A stretch of 64,000 nt of DNA from Spirochaetia bacterium (GCA_029880265.1 JAOUOT010000001.1:207485-271484), one strand, 5' to 3'. Counted from the first letter of the stretch, positions 9,342 to 18,233 are shown. A program made the numbers and translations. The notes: generated from the sequence alone by a model not told the origin.

Positions 9342-9694
9342 CAATTGTGAAATATGATGTTTTATTATCTGACGGCGCAAATGAGTTTATTGAAGAATTA
9401 GATATAAAAATGAGAGCAAAAACTATGCGAACAATAGGTCTATTAGAAGAATTTGGCCCACTTTTATCAGAGCCACATACCAGGAAAATTAAAGGAATTA
9501 AAGGCTTATTTGAATTGCGAATTAAATTAAGCAATAATATTGTTAGATTATTTTATTTCCACATTAGAGATAGAATATATATTATTACATCTGGTTACAT
9601 TAAAAAAGATAATAAATTAAAAAAATCCGAAATCGAAAAAGCGGTAAAAATAATGACAGAGATAAAGGAGAAATTTAATAATGAAACTTCATAA
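9332..9694 (+). CDS. HigB/RelE-type toxin (phage-derived Gp49-like family)
   Basis: A 120-residue basic protein of the RelE/HigB mRNA-interferase superfamily. The diagnostic stretch is the central beta-sheet, HTRKIKGIKGLFELRIK, followed by RLFYFHIRDRIYIITSGYIKK; a Lys-rich helix ends the chain. Toxins of this group cut mRNA on the ribosome and are neutralised by the antitoxin encoded downstream; here the frames overlap by 14 bp. There is no Shine-Dalgarno before the ATG at 9332; the GTG at 9347 gives MKYDVLL, closer to family N-termini. Very AT-rich, so likely mobile. Confidence 0.87.
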   Translation: MVYSIVKYDVLLSDGANEFIEELDIKMRAKTMRTIGLLEEFGPLLSEPHTRKIKGIKGLFELRIKLSNNIVRLFYFHIRDRIYIITSGYIKKDNKLKKSEIEKAVKIMTEIKEKFNNETS

Positions 9695-9974
9695 ATATTC
9701 AAAAGTATTAAAAGATAATTTGAAAGATAGGAAATTTAAAGAAGAATTTGATAAATTAGATGAAGAATTTACGATATCAAGAGAGGTATTAAATTTAAGA
9801 AAGAAAAAAAATATGACTCAAAAAGAATTAGCTTCTTTAATAGGTACTTCCCAACCAGCTATTGCTCGACTAGAGTCTGGTAATTATAAAAATGTTTCAT
9901 TACCTTTTATTAGAAAAGTTGCAAACGCATTAGGAGCAAAAGCAGAGATTCATTTAATTGAGACAGGTACTTGA
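9681..9974 (+). CDS. HigA-type antitoxin with XRE helix-turn-helix
   Basis: 97 residues. The HTH spans about residues 35-90: LRKKKNMTQKELASLIGTSQ, then PAIARLESG and the final helix VANALGAKAEIHL. This is the XRE/Cro fold typical of HigA antitoxins in toxin-first pairs. AAAGGAG precedes the ATG by eight bases, inside the toxin gene. It should bind both the toxin and the promoter palindrome at 9320-9341. It overlaps the toxin gene by 14 bp. Confidence 0.9.
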   Translation: MKLHKYSKVLKDNLKDRKFKEEFDKLDEEFTISREVLNLRKKKNMTQKELASLIGTSQPAIARLESGNYKNVSLPFIRKVANALGAKAEIHLIETGT

Positions 9975-10084
9975 ATGTTTTCATCGCCTAACTAATCTTA
10001 CAAGCAGCGAGCCTTGAATAGGATATAACATTTTTTTCCAAAACTTCTAATGTCTATTCTACCATGGATATACTGAATAAAATC

Positions 10085-10498
10085 TCAAAAAGAATGAGTC
10101 ACAACAAACCCCAATTTATCAGGATTCAGAATGGGTATGAATTCAACAGTGGATATCTTTTCCGTATCTGCAAGGGAAAACCTGAAAGACTCTCCTACCC
10201 GCCAGCCAATTATCTGGCCCATCAGGGCGCCGGCTAAAATATCGGAAGTCCAGTGAAAGTCTCCATCAAGAAGTGACAAACCCATAAGAATTGAAGCGGA
10301 ATATCCCAGAATTCCCAAATAGATATTTCCAGTTGAACTGTATAGAGACGCCGCAATGGCGACAGTGGTAGAAGTATGACCGGAAGGCCAGAAATACCTG
10401 CCCGTGTTTCCCGTGTCTCGCTTCAAGTCTTTTACCCCCTTTCTTACCTGCTCGATATGCTTTTCAACATGACATCTTGTTTTTATATGACTTTTCAT
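10085..10498 (-). CDS. PAP2-family phosphatase, short and probably N-terminally truncated
   Basis: The C-terminal half of a PAP2/type-2 phosphatidic acid phosphatase is clear: motif 2 PSGHTST, two following TMs, and motif 3 HWTSDILAGALMG (catalytic His and Asp; the preceding Arg of SRxxxxxH is replaced, with LDGDF before it). Motif 1 (KxxxxxxRP) is at best vestigial as KGVKDLKRDTG. The ATG at 10498 gives about 137 residues; the longer frame needs a TTG at 10522. Family members usually exceed 180 residues with two more N-terminal TMs. folE starts at 10523, so there is no room for them. Either a remnant left by insertion or a minimal soluble-ended form. Confidence 0.7.
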   Translation of the reverse strand: MKSHIKTRCHVEKHIEQVRKGVKDLKRDTGNTGRYFWPSGHTSTTVAIAASLYSSTGNIYLGILGYSASILMGLSLLDGDFHWTSDILAGALMGQIIGWRVGESFRFSLADTEKISTVEFIPILNPDKLGFVVTHSF

Positions 10499-10522
10499 AA
10501 AATAATTGTATATTAAAACCAA

Positions 10523-11101
10523 ATGAGCAATACTTTTAACCTTGAAAACGCGAAAGAAGCAGCCCTGAAATTAATCGAGTCGATTGGCGAAGACAAGAAA
10601 CGCGAGGGGCTTCTTAAAACCCCTGATAGGGTCGCAAAGGCCTATGAATTTATGACGTCAGGTTATCGTCAAAATTTAGACGATTTAATCAACGAAGCTA
10701 TTTACAATGAAAGCAACAAAGGCATGATCATTGTCAATAACATTGAATTTTTCAGTTTATGCGAACATCACATGCTGCCGTTTTACGGTCACGCTCATGT
10801 TGGCTATATACCCGACGGTAAAATTATAGGCATCAGCAAAATTCCCCGAATTGTCGATATGTTTGCCAGAAGGCTTCAGGTACAAGAGAGGCTTACTGAA
10901 GAAATTGCCGAGACCATAAAAAAAGCGATAAACCCTTTAGGGGTTGCCGTCGTGCTTGAGGCAGAGCATATGTGCATGATGATGAGAGGGGTTGAGAAGC
11001 AGGCTTCTTCTTTAACCACAAGCAGTATGAGAGGCGTTTTTCAAAAATCGCAGTCAACGCGGATGGAGTTTTTGAGTTTGATACATCCGAAAAAAGGATA
11101 A
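10523..11101 (+). CDS. folE: GTP cyclohydrolase I
   Basis: Converts GTP to 7,8-dihydroneopterin triphosphate, the first step of folate (or queuosine/pterin) synthesis. The 192 residues match the family. Zinc ligands are the Cys and His of [12 protein letters not shown] and the Cys of [19 protein letters not shown] and the ending TTSSMRGVF are canonical for the type IA enzyme. It starts one base after the longest possible frame of the divergent PAP2 gene, so its promoter lies in or near that gene. It marks the return to core-like genes after the accessory block. Confidence 0.96.
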   Translation: MSNTFNLENAKEAALKLIESIGEDKKREGLLKTPDRVAKAYEFMTSGYRQNLDDLINEAIYNESNKGMIIVNNIEFFSLCEHHMLPFYGHAHVGYIPDGKIIGISKIPRIVDMFARRLQVQERLTEEIAETIKKAINPLGVAVVLEAEHMCMMMRGVEKQASSLTTSSMRGVFQKSQSTRMEFLSLIHPKKG

Positions 11102-11172
11102 AATAATAGTTTTTATTTATTTTTTTATAAAACAATCGAAACAGAACGCGCAGAAAAAAGAGAAATATTACC

Positions 11173-11970
11173 ATGTCTTATAAATTTATTGACTATACCA
11201 TAAAAGAAGTAGAACTAAAATCTTCGCGAAAAGAGAAATTCGGTTTATTAAAACTGAGCGCTCCTAATTTAAATACTCTTTCTTCGGGCGTATTATCTGA
11301 GCTGGATGCCGTACTCTCTGAAATCGAAGAAAATAAAATCAGAGTTTTTATCATAACGTCAAAAGAAGGGCCGTTTTCTGTAGGGGCCGATATTTCTGAA
11401 ATGAGCAAACTTAACCCGAAAGAGGCCGAAGAATTTGTCAGTTTCGGTCACAGCGTTTTTAATAAAATAGAAAACATGGGGGCCATATCAATTGCCGCCG
11501 TAGAAAAGTTTGCCTTCGGCGGAGGCTTTGAACTGGCCTTAGCCTGCGACATCCGCATATTTTCAGAAAATACAACGGTCGCTCTGCCAGAAGCGACTCT
11601 CGGCTTAATTCCGGGTTTTGGCGGCACGCAAAGACTGGCGCGCTTTGCGGGAATTGGCTTTGCAAAATATATGATTTTAACCGGAAGTAAAATAAAGGCT
11701 CAAGAGGCCTTAGAGGCAGAAATTGCCCAAAAGGTATGCGCCCCTGAGAATTTGCTTCAAGAAGCCGAGAATATGGCGGCTGCCATATTAAATAACGGCG
11801 GCGAAGCCGTAAAAAGCGCCAAAGAACTGATTGGCGCCTATTCAGAAGAAAATATAAACGAAAATTTTCAAAAAGAGATAAAGGCCTTTGGGCGATTGTT
11901 TGAAACCGGCCAGCCGCAAGAGGGGTTAAGGGCCTTTTTAGAAAAAAGAGCTCCTGATTTTAATTCGTAA
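11173..11970 (+). CDS. Enoyl-CoA hydratase/isomerase family protein
   Basis: 265 residues of crotonase fold. The oxyanion-hole segments are FSVGADISEM (near 75) and EKFAFGGGFELALACDIRI (near 115), the latter with the first catalytic Glu; PEATLGLIPGFGGTQRL carries the second Glu region. Both acids are present, so hydratase (crotonase) activity in fatty-acid oxidation is plausible, but isomerase or other crotonase chemistry is not excluded. No acyl-CoA dehydrogenase or thiolase is adjacent. The ATG follows an AT-rich 70-bp gap after folE. Confidence 0.9.
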   Translation: MSYKFIDYTIKEVELKSSRKEKFGLLKLSAPNLNTLSSGVLSELDAVLSEIEENKIRVFIITSKEGPFSVGADISEMSKLNPKEAEEFVSFGHSVFNKIENMGAISIAAVEKFAFGGGFELALACDIRIFSENTTVALPEATLGLIPGFGGTQRLARFAGIGFAKYMILTGSKIKAQEALEAEIAQKVCAPENLLQEAENMAAAILNNGGEAVKSAKELIGAYSEENINENFQKEIKAFGRLFETGQPQEGLRAFLEKRAPDFNS

Positions 11971-11974
11971 AGTA

Positions 11975-13021
11975 ATGGTTTTGAATAAAAATAAAATATT
12001 TTTCGCAAATACTTTTTTTTATAAACTATCGGTTTTTGTTTTATTTTTTTGTTTTTCGGCCAATGCGCAGGCTTTAATCTTAAAAGCATATTCAAAAGGG
12101 TACTCTAATCTAAAAAATCCGCGCGTAAATTTCATGTCGCCTCTTGATATAGAATTCATAAAAACGGGAAGTATGCCGCTTAAAGAAAACGCGGCAGATA
12201 AAAAAACAGACGACTATGAAATTTTTCTGCAAAACATTTCGATTGAAGACTACGCTTTGGCCCAGAAGGTTGCCCTGAAAAACAAAGAGAACCCTTTATT
12301 TATTTTAAACTTATCGTTGCTTTATTTTTATCTTGCAGAAAATAATTCTGCCAAAACCGCCCTGAATATATGGCTTAGAAATTCTTCAGAAATCGAACAA
12401 TTCCGGTTTCTTCACGCGATTATGGCTAAAAAAATTAATTCTTATTTGTATTTTTGCGGCAATGAAATTAAAAAGAAAGAGCTTAAATATTACGCATACT
12501 TTTTGTCGGCCTACGCGGGCGATTTGCGCTCGTATGAAAATAAAATATTAAAAAAATGGGAAACTACTATATTATCAAAAGAAATAACGGCCGAAGAAAA
12601 GAAAAACCATAGAAAATATTATGCAGCCGCGCGTTTCATGAGAGCGGTAAAAAATCAATCGAATAAAGAAATTATAAAATGGCTTTATCATCTTGACAAT
12701 ACAATAAACGTCTTAGACCTTAAGCCGGTAATTGCCGGCAATATTTTAATAGAAGCGGGCAAAGAAAAAGACGCGTTAAAACTATGGGAAAAAGAATTCA
12801 ATAGTTATTCGCAAAAGAATATTAAACTAAAAGATTTTTATTCCAGATATCTTTTACTTCTGGTTTCGCAAAAAAAATGGAATGAAATTCAAAATATTCT
12901 GCAAAAACTGCCAGCCGATTCTGCCGTCGATAAGGCAAAGACATTATCTTTTACCAATCGTCAAAAAACTAAAAAAACAGACGAGTTTACAATTAAAGCT
13001 AAGGTAAAAAAGAAAAAATAA
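11975..13021 (+). CDS. Exported protein of unknown function, helical-repeat-like
   Basis: 348 residues, not recognised. A signal peptide is likely (residues 16-34, FYKLSVFVLFFCFSANAQA, with an AQA cleavage site). The mature part is helix-rich and Lys-rich; pieces such as LNLSLLYFYLAENNSAKTAL and AGKEKDALKLWEKEF read like degenerate TPR units, so a periplasmic scaffold is possible. It begins four bases after the stop of the enoyl-CoA hydratase gene and is probably co-transcribed. It ends in a lysine-rich tail. Confidence 0.7.
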   Translation: MVLNKNKIFFANTFFYKLSVFVLFFCFSANAQALILKAYSKGYSNLKNPRVNFMSPLDIEFIKTGSMPLKENAADKKTDDYEIFLQNISIEDYALAQKVALKNKENPLFILNLSLLYFYLAENNSAKTALNIWLRNSSEIEQFRFLHAIMAKKINSYLYFCGNEIKKKELKYYAYFLSAYAGDLRSYENKILKKWETTILSKEITAEEKKNHRKYYAAARFMRAVKNQSNKEIIKWLYHLDNTINVLDLKPVIAGNILIEAGKEKDALKLWEKEFNSYSQKNIKLKDFYSRYLLLLVSQKKWNEIQNILQKLPADSAVDKAKTLSFTNRQKTKKTDEFTIKAKVKKKK

Positions 13022-13146
13022 ATCGAGCGCGCCCGTCGCCCCGATAACGCCAACAGGCGTCAATCATGCCTGAATAAAACAGCAAAATATTATTAAAATT
13101 TTTCTTTACTCTCTATTATTATTGTTTAAACGAGAAAAAAGCCTTT

Positions 13147-14913
13147 ATGAAATACGAATTTATGCGTCATAAAATCTTTTTTTGCCTTCTTGGGCTTCTG
13201 GTTTACGTTCAAAATATAAATCCGCAAGAATTTTCTGTCGAAGAAATTGAAAATATTTCCAGAGAAGAAAACGAATCTTCAAAAGAAGATAAAAAAACTC
13301 TCGAATCAAATTCTGACAAAAAAGAATCTAACGGCGATATAGAAACGAAAATTTCAATAAAGGCAAAACGAACTAAAGACTTCTTTAGAGACTATGACGA
13401 GGTTCCCTTCTCGGGAGATTTTAATTTTGAGTCTGCAATGACAGCCGGCGTAAATGATAAAATAAAATATAAAATCGGCTTTATCGCAGAAGGAGGTCTT
13501 TTTAACAACGCAGATCTTAGAAAATTAAACGAGACCGACAATTTAACCGTTGAAAATACCGACGATAAAATAACAACGGCAATATCCCGCTTTTTTGTAA
13601 GCGCATACTTTCGCGTAACCAAACGCCTTGATTTTAAAATCGACTTATATAAAAACGGATACTGGGGAAGCGATCAGCTTTCGGGCTCTTCGTCAAACAA
13701 TAGTTTTTTAACCTCGGGTTCAGATCCATTTTTATTTGCAGAACTCTATACAAGAGCCTTTTTAATTAACAAGACCGATTCAACGCTTTCTATGAAAATC
13801 GGAAGGCAATTTTTTGAAATCGGCTCTTTAACGAGAGATTATGTATTAAGAGACTATCTAGACGCCGTAACCTTTCAATATTATAACAAAAACATAGGCG
13901 GCTTAAAAGTTTTAGCGGTTGATTTTTATAAAATGGGATCAAGCGTTAGCGATACTCTAAATTATACCCGATATTTTTCTTCTGACGATAAAAAAGTCGA
14001 TTTTTTTGACGCCGATGTAAACTCTTTGAGAACGGGGGCCGTTTATGAAAGCAAAGACCTTACGGCCTGGGGCCAAAATAAAACAGGCCCTTACAAACTT
14101 CAAACTAAATTATACGGATTTTACGCCCGATACGGAGCCTTATCAGGAACGGGGGCCGATATCACAGAAGAGGGAAATTACGGTAATTACGCCGATAACG
14201 ATTACGCCGCAGTTTTCGGCAATAGATGGATTTTTAACGGCGAAAATATTTTATTTTTTATCGAAGGGGCGGTTTCAACGGGCCTTGACAGAAAAATGAA
14301 CTCCGCCGACGGCAAAAATATTGATATCACGGCAGACGGCTACGCTCTTAACGGGGGGCTGGTATTTTTTTCAAACTTTGGCATGAGTATTTCTTTAGAC
14401 GCTTTTTACGCATCGGGGCCGGTTTACGATGAATACGGCAGAGAAGAAAACAGAGGTTTTGTAAGCTTCAAGGGAAACCATATAGGCGGTCTTCTTTTTA
14501 GCAAATTTTTAGGCGCGCACCCATCAGACATTACAGAAGTTGACGGTTTCGGTAAAGATTCATTCGGCTATGAAAGAAAATCTGGAACTCTTGCCGCCCG
14601 TCTTTCATGTGTTTTTGACTTTAAACAAGTATATTTTGGCCTCGATATGTGGTATTTTCAAGATACGGGTAAATCTGCCGTCGAAGATGCGCCGACAAAT
14701 TCTCAAAAAGCGCAAGAGCGTTTCGGTAAAGCTCTTGGAGTTGAAACAGATTTGTTTTTTGAGTTTACTTTTGAAAATCACTTAAGCCTTTACGCGGCCG
14801 GCGGAATATTTGCGCCTTCTTATTTTTACAAAGGAGAGGCTCTATCGCCAAACGACCCGATGGGAAGAACTAACTTCTGGGGATTTTTAATAGGCTCAAG
14901 ATTGATCTTCTAG
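13147..14913 (+). CDS. Outer-membrane beta-barrel protein, porin-like
   Basis: 588 residues: a signal peptide ending near residue 27 (VYVQNINPQ), a charged Glu/Lys linker to about residue 80, then alternating aromatic and polar strands to a C-terminal Phe (LIGSRLIF), the signal for barrel insertion. IGRQFFEIGSLTRDYVLRDY and the following YYNKNIGGLKV resemble alginate-export or porin-type barrels, but I cannot assign a family. No transporter genes adjoin it. Confidence 0.7.
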   Translation: MKYEFMRHKIFFCLLGLLVYVQNINPQEFSVEEIENISREENESSKEDKKTLESNSDKKESNGDIETKISIKAKRTKDFFRDYDEVPFSGDFNFESAMTAGVNDKIKYKIGFIAEGGLFNNADLRKLNETDNLTVENTDDKITTAISRFFVSAYFRVTKRLDFKIDLYKNGYWGSDQLSGSSSNNSFLTSGSDPFLFAELYTRAFLINKTDSTLSMKIGRQFFEIGSLTRDYVLRDYLDAVTFQYYNKNIGGLKVLAVDFYKMGSSVSDTLNYTRYFSSDDKKVDFFDADVNSLRTGAVYESKDLTAWGQNKTGPYKLQTKLYGFYARYGALSGTGADITEEGNYGNYADNDYAAVFGNRWIFNGENILFFIEGAVSTGLDRKMNSADGKNIDITADGYALNGGLVFFSNFGMSISLDAFYASGPVYDEYGREENRGFVSFKGNHIGGLLFSKFLGAHPSDITEVDGFGKDSFGYERKSGTLAARLSCVFDFKQVYFGLDMWYFQDTGKSAVEDAPTNSQKAQERFGKALGVETDLFFEFTFENHLSLYAAGGIFAPSYFYKGEALSPNDPMGRTNFWGFLIGSRLIF

Positions 14914-14995
14914 ATTTAATTTGATATTTATATGATCTTTTATAATCGTAATCTCGTTATATATAAAAATAAATATTTTTATATACGGCGCTAAC

Positions 14996-15337
14996 ATGAA
15001 ATCAAAAAACATATATTTTTTAATGCTATTGGCAATGACGGCATTTTTATATTGTCCGAAAAATGAAGAAATTGGCAATTCTAATCAATGCGAAACCATA
15101 ACCGCTTATGATTATGGCATATGCTCTACATTTTTAGGCTACGCGTTTGACGGTGGTTCCTGCGTAGGTATCAGCGGCTGTGGATGCGGCGATGACTGCG
15201 GTCTTTTTTATTCTACCTTAGAAGACTGTAATGGCGCATGCGGTATTTATTTATGCCCTGAAGAATCTACGATTAACTGCATGCCTATTGTTTTGCCTGA
15301 AAATCAAGATTACTGTACGGAACCCTATACAAACTGA
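14996..15337 (+). CDS. Small cysteine-rich lipoprotein with a Kunitz-like cysteine pattern
   Basis: 113 residues. Residues 1-20 form a lipoprotein-type signal ending LYC, a lax spirochaete-like lipobox. The mature chain has about 14 cysteines. CSTFLGYAFDGGSCVGISG, then CGCGDDCGLFYSTLEDC with a final NGAC, follows the Kunitz/BPTI layout (xYxFDxxxC, GCGC, F.TLEDC..AC). An extra CxxxC pair and a C-terminal tail lie outside that unit. Likely disulfide-bonded and surface exposed; protease inhibition is only a guess. It follows the barrel gene but has its own AT-rich upstream region. Confidence 0.6.
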   Translation: MKSKNIYFLMLLAMTAFLYCPKNEEIGNSNQCETITAYDYGICSTFLGYAFDGGSCVGISGCGCGDDCGLFYSTLEDCNGACGIYLCPEESTINCMPIVLPENQDYCTEPYTN

Positions 15338-15462
15338 ATAACCGGAAACTGCCCCGGCGTTTCGTTTGTTTATTAAAAGATTTTAACAACAATATTTAAA
15401 AAATCCTTTACAGAATCAGGCTTCTTTTTTAAATTAAAAACATAAAAAAGAGGAGAAATTAA

Positions 15463-16437
15463 ATGGACTTACCAAAATCTTTGCAAAATAAACTAATAAA
15501 AAACTTTGAAGATGTATCTATAGAAAAAATTGCTAACGCTCCGGTTTATGCGCTTAGAGGTATCAGCGAAATTGACGCAAAACTTCTCGATAAGCATTTT
15601 AAAATTAAAACCATAAAACAACTTGCTTTATTTAAGCATTCTAAAACGGCTTCTGAAATTATTGAAAAGGGATTAAAAAATGCCTCAAAAACCGCTGAAG
15701 TTTTATTTAAGAATAAAATCGCCAAAAGCGAATATACAAAAAAGGGAAAAGATATAGGGTCCTTGAGTATCTCGGCGATTCTAAGCATAAAAAAAGCCGA
15801 ATCTGATTTTTTAATAGAATCTTTTGGAATAAAAACCATCCGACAATTGGCGTCTTTTAAATATACCGAAACGGCCGTTGAAATATTGAATTCGATCAAA
15901 ACGAAACCAAAAACAACGGCTAAAACTTCGGCAAAAAAGCCGGTAAAAAAGCAGGCTGTAGAAAAAAAGGCTATTGAAAATATTATTAAAGAATCTAAAG
16001 AATTGCCTGAAAAAAAAGAAAATGAACAACAGCTAAAAAAGATATCAAAAAAAATCGGCGTTCCTGTCGCTATTATTGCCGCTATCGCCGGGCTATTTTT
16101 GCTTAAATTTACCTCAGGCGGTCAGGATATTGAAGAATATATTGAAGTAAAATCGAAAGAAGAAAGATTAGAAAAACCCGCAGTAATTCAAGAAGTAGAA
16201 ACAGTAAAACCCAATGAGGTTGAAGAGAAACCCGCAGCCCCTATAGAGCCTCCACCAGAACCAAAAGAAGAGGCTGCCGCAGAATATTACACGATACAGC
16301 CGCAGGATACTCTCGGCAAAATAAGCAGAAAAAGATATAACAATTACAACCGCTGGAAAGATATCTACAACGCAAATCAAGAGATAATAAAAAATCCGGC
16401 GCTAATATACCCCGGTCAAAAAATAATTTTACCTTAA
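15463..16437 (+). CDS. Membrane-anchored LysM-domain protein with duplicated N-terminal helical domain
   Basis: 324 residues. The N-terminal half holds two copies of a helical unit (residues 27-70 and 103-145: ISEIDAKLLDKHFKIKTIKQ versus KAESDFLIESFGIKTIRQ), resembling helix-hairpin-helix or DUF4332-type domains. A lysine-rich stretch follows, then a single TM (about 200-220, GVPVAIIAAIAGLFLLKF), a Pro/Glu linker and a C-terminal LysM (about 275-324: YYTIQPQDTLGKISRKRY, then NPALIYPGQKIILP). The N-terminus should be cytoplasmic and the LysM periplasmic, binding peptidoglycan. GAGGAGAAATTAA before the ATG gives a good ribosome site. It converges on the HEAT lipoprotein gene, one base apart. 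Confidence 0.85.
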   Translation: MDLPKSLQNKLIKNFEDVSIEKIANAPVYALRGISEIDAKLLDKHFKIKTIKQLALFKHSKTASEIIEKGLKNASKTAEVLFKNKIAKSEYTKKGKDIGSLSISAILSIKKAESDFLIESFGIKTIRQLASFKYTETAVEILNSIKTKPKTTAKTSAKKPVKKQAVEKKAIENIIKESKELPEKKENEQQLKKISKKIGVPVAIIAAIAGLFLLKFTSGGQDIEEYIEVKSKEERLEKPAVIQEVETVKPNEVEEKPAAPIEPPPEPKEEAAAEYYTIQPQDTLGKISRKRYNNYNRWKDIYNANQEIIKNPALIYPGQKIILP

Positions 16438-16438
16438 A

Positions 16439-17185
16439 TTATTTTTTAATATATAATTTTAATGCAAAATTTCTTACAACTCTGTCGGGGTGAGATTCAA
16501 TAACCTGTCTTAGCCTTTTTTTAACGTCTGAATTGCGATACCTGGCAAGCTCGATTAAAATAAACATAAGCTCTGTATTGGTAGATGCATGGTATGACCT
16601 TTTTAATAAATAAGGAAGAGCTCTTGAATCTTCATACCAATATAGAGTTTTATATATTTGCCTTAATACCAGAGGGTTCTTTTCGTCTAAGCTGAAAAGA
16701 ATAGAAAAAAAATATTCTTTTGTTTTTTTTTCGTTTTCAAATTTTCTCACGCCTCTAAATGCAGATTCTCTAACCAGCCATTCTTTATCTTTAAATCTCT
16801 GAGTAAAAACGGGCAGTATCTCTTTTTCAGAATCTAGACCCTCAAGAAAATATAAAGAATACCATCGAATAATGGGGTCTTTATGACTTGTCAAATTTAA
16901 CGCTTTTGATTTATATTCTTTGAGTTTTAATTTTTGAATTTTTCGCAAGGCTTCTTTTTTTATGGCAATATTTTTATCTTCTATGGCAGAGTTTAGCAAG
17001 TCTCTTTCATTGCCCTCTTTTGAAATGCCCTCAATATTTTCGAGTACTTTTATTTTATTGTACCAGTTTTGTTTCTTAAATTCGTCAATTGAATAGCTAT
17101 AAGGCTTGATTATGTTTTTCTTTGGGGGCGCCGCGCAGAAAATAAATAAGCTTATAATATATAGAAGACGTGATATTTTAAACAT
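16439..17185 (-). CDS. HEAT-repeat lipoprotein
   Basis: 248 residues. A short signal ends in LFIFC at residue 17, so it is probably lipidated on that Cys with a lax lipobox. The rest is HEAT-like helical pairs: KDPIIRWYSLYFLEGL, KEWLVRESAFRGVRKF and PDRVVRNFALKLYI, each with the Arg of the HEAT turn. A periplasmic protein-binding scaffold is likely. It lies 22 bp downstream of the ChaN-like gene on the same strand, so the two are probably an operon. Confidence 0.8.
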   Translation of the reverse strand: MFKISRLLYIISLFIFCAAPPKKNIIKPYSYSIDEFKKQNWYNKIKVLENIEGISKEGNERDLLNSAIEDKNIAIKKEALRKIQKLKLKEYKSKALNLTSHKDPIIRWYSLYFLEGLDSEKEILPVFTQRFKDKEWLVRESAFRGVRKFENEKKTKEYFFSILFSLDEKNPLVLRQIYKTLYWYEDSRALPYLLKRSYHASTNTELMFILIELARYRNSDVKKRLRQVIESHPDRVVRNFALKLYIKK

Positions 17186-17207
17186 TAATTTATTTTTTTA
17201 TTGATTA

Positions 17208-18137
17208 TTAATCTGGTTTTTGCTCGGTTATATGAACATAGTTACCTGCGGGCGCGGGCAAAAAATGTAAATCGTCGTGAGTTATCGAGATTGATTTTGA
17301 CTGGGCCTTTTCAGTTTCGGTCAAAACCAAATCGCCGCTTTCAGAAAATAAAATTATTCTATGTTTTAAATCGGGAACCCGGCGCTTTATACGATTAGGA
17401 ACGCCAAAACCGTATTCAACATGGCCCGAACCGGCAATGACCAGAGCCAACGGTTTTGTTTTCATATTTCTTATTTCATTGGCCATATTTTCAGCCATTG
17501 TCTCGTCGCGCGTTACCTGAGCCTGATAAACCGTTTCTGTTTTCTCTGGCGTCATATGAGCGTGTACCTGAAGAACAAGAGAAATATATTTTTTATGAGC
17601 GGCGTCTGATAAATCAATATCTTTTGCAATAAGTTTTTTTTCATCTTCTGAAAGCGAACTTAAACCTTTTCTTCCAATTTCCCTTACCGCTTCTAGAGGC
17701 GCATTTAGGGCGATTATTTTCATACCGCATGTTCTTGCAGTTTCAAAAATTGGCTTATAATCTTCATAATTGCCCCACCTTTTTTTCCAGTTTGTATCTT
17801 TTGCCAATTTTTCAAAAGTAATTTTTTTACCGTTATAATTATCAAGGTCGCTTTGAAATTTATGCTCTAATTGTTCAACGCCCAATAAAATGGGCCTTTT
17901 CTCGTTTTTGCATAAATCGTTTAATAATCTTTTATGCATATCATGGTGTCTGTCTATTCTGTGACTTTCGCCAAAATAAATTATATCGACATTTTTAAGA
18001 TCATAGACTATTTGTTCATAAGACACCGGCTCATATTGAAGCAAATCAATCCAAAAGCTTTTTCGGCTTTCGGCGTAAATAAATTCAAAAAAACAAAGAA
18101 ATAACAGGCTTGAAATAATAATATTTTTTATTCTCAT
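17208..18137 (-). CDS. ChaN-like (DUF399, haem-regulatory) exported protein
   Basis: About 309 residues. An N-terminal hydrophobic signal (IIISSLLFLCFFEFIYA) is followed by the ChaN fold: DIIYFGESHRIDRHHDMHK near residue 55, PILLGVEQLEHKFQ, the YEDYKPIFETAR helix, and VIAGSGHVEYGFGVP near the end. ChaN-family proteins bind haem in iron-regulated loci. Here multihaem cytochromes and a TonB receptor are in the wider region, but the link is speculative. The ATG at 18137 is preferred over a TTG three codons upstream. The HEAT lipoprotein gene follows. Confidence 0.85.
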   Translation of the reverse strand: MRIKNIIISSLLFLCFFEFIYAESRKSFWIDLLQYEPVSYEQIVYDLKNVDIIYFGESHRIDRHHDMHKRLLNDLCKNEKRPILLGVEQLEHKFQSDLDNYNGKKITFEKLAKDTNWKKRWGNYEDYKPIFETARTCGMKIIALNAPLEAVREIGRKGLSSLSEDEKKLIAKDIDLSDAAHKKYISLVLQVHAHMTPEKTETVYQAQVTRDETMAENMANEIRNMKTKPLALVIAGSGHVEYGFGVPNRIKRRVPDLKHRIILFSESGDLVLTETEKAQSKSISITHDDLHFLPAPAGNYVHITEQKPD

Positions 18138-18209
18138 ACCAGGCAAAAAAAAGGGATATAAAACATTGTAAAGCCTTTTTAACGGGAATAATTCTCTAAA
18201 TCAAAAGAC

Positions 18210-18233
18210 TTGACAAGACAGACAATATGTCTG
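18210..18233 (+). promoter_or_regulatory. -35-like TTGACA with adjacent perfect palindrome
   Basis: TTGACA at 18210-18215 is followed at once by CAGACA-ata-TGTCTG (18219-18233), a perfect 6-bp inverted repeat with a 3-bp centre. It occupies the spacer where a repressor could block the promoter of the downstream lipoprotein pair. No good -10 hexamer is seen at 17 bp. The first ATG of the longest downstream frame (18227) lies inside the palindrome, an argument for the later start at 18284. Confidence 0.3.

Noticed and set aside
12990-13060. A AAA AAG just before the stop of the 11975-13021 gene, a possible third frameshift
   Set aside because: The -1 frame adds only about 11 residues with no homology or useful junction, so it is probably chance.
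13030-13075. GC-rich hairpin ACGCC-aaca-GGCGT as a terminator
   Set aside because: The stem is only five pairs and no T-run follows on either strand at the right place.
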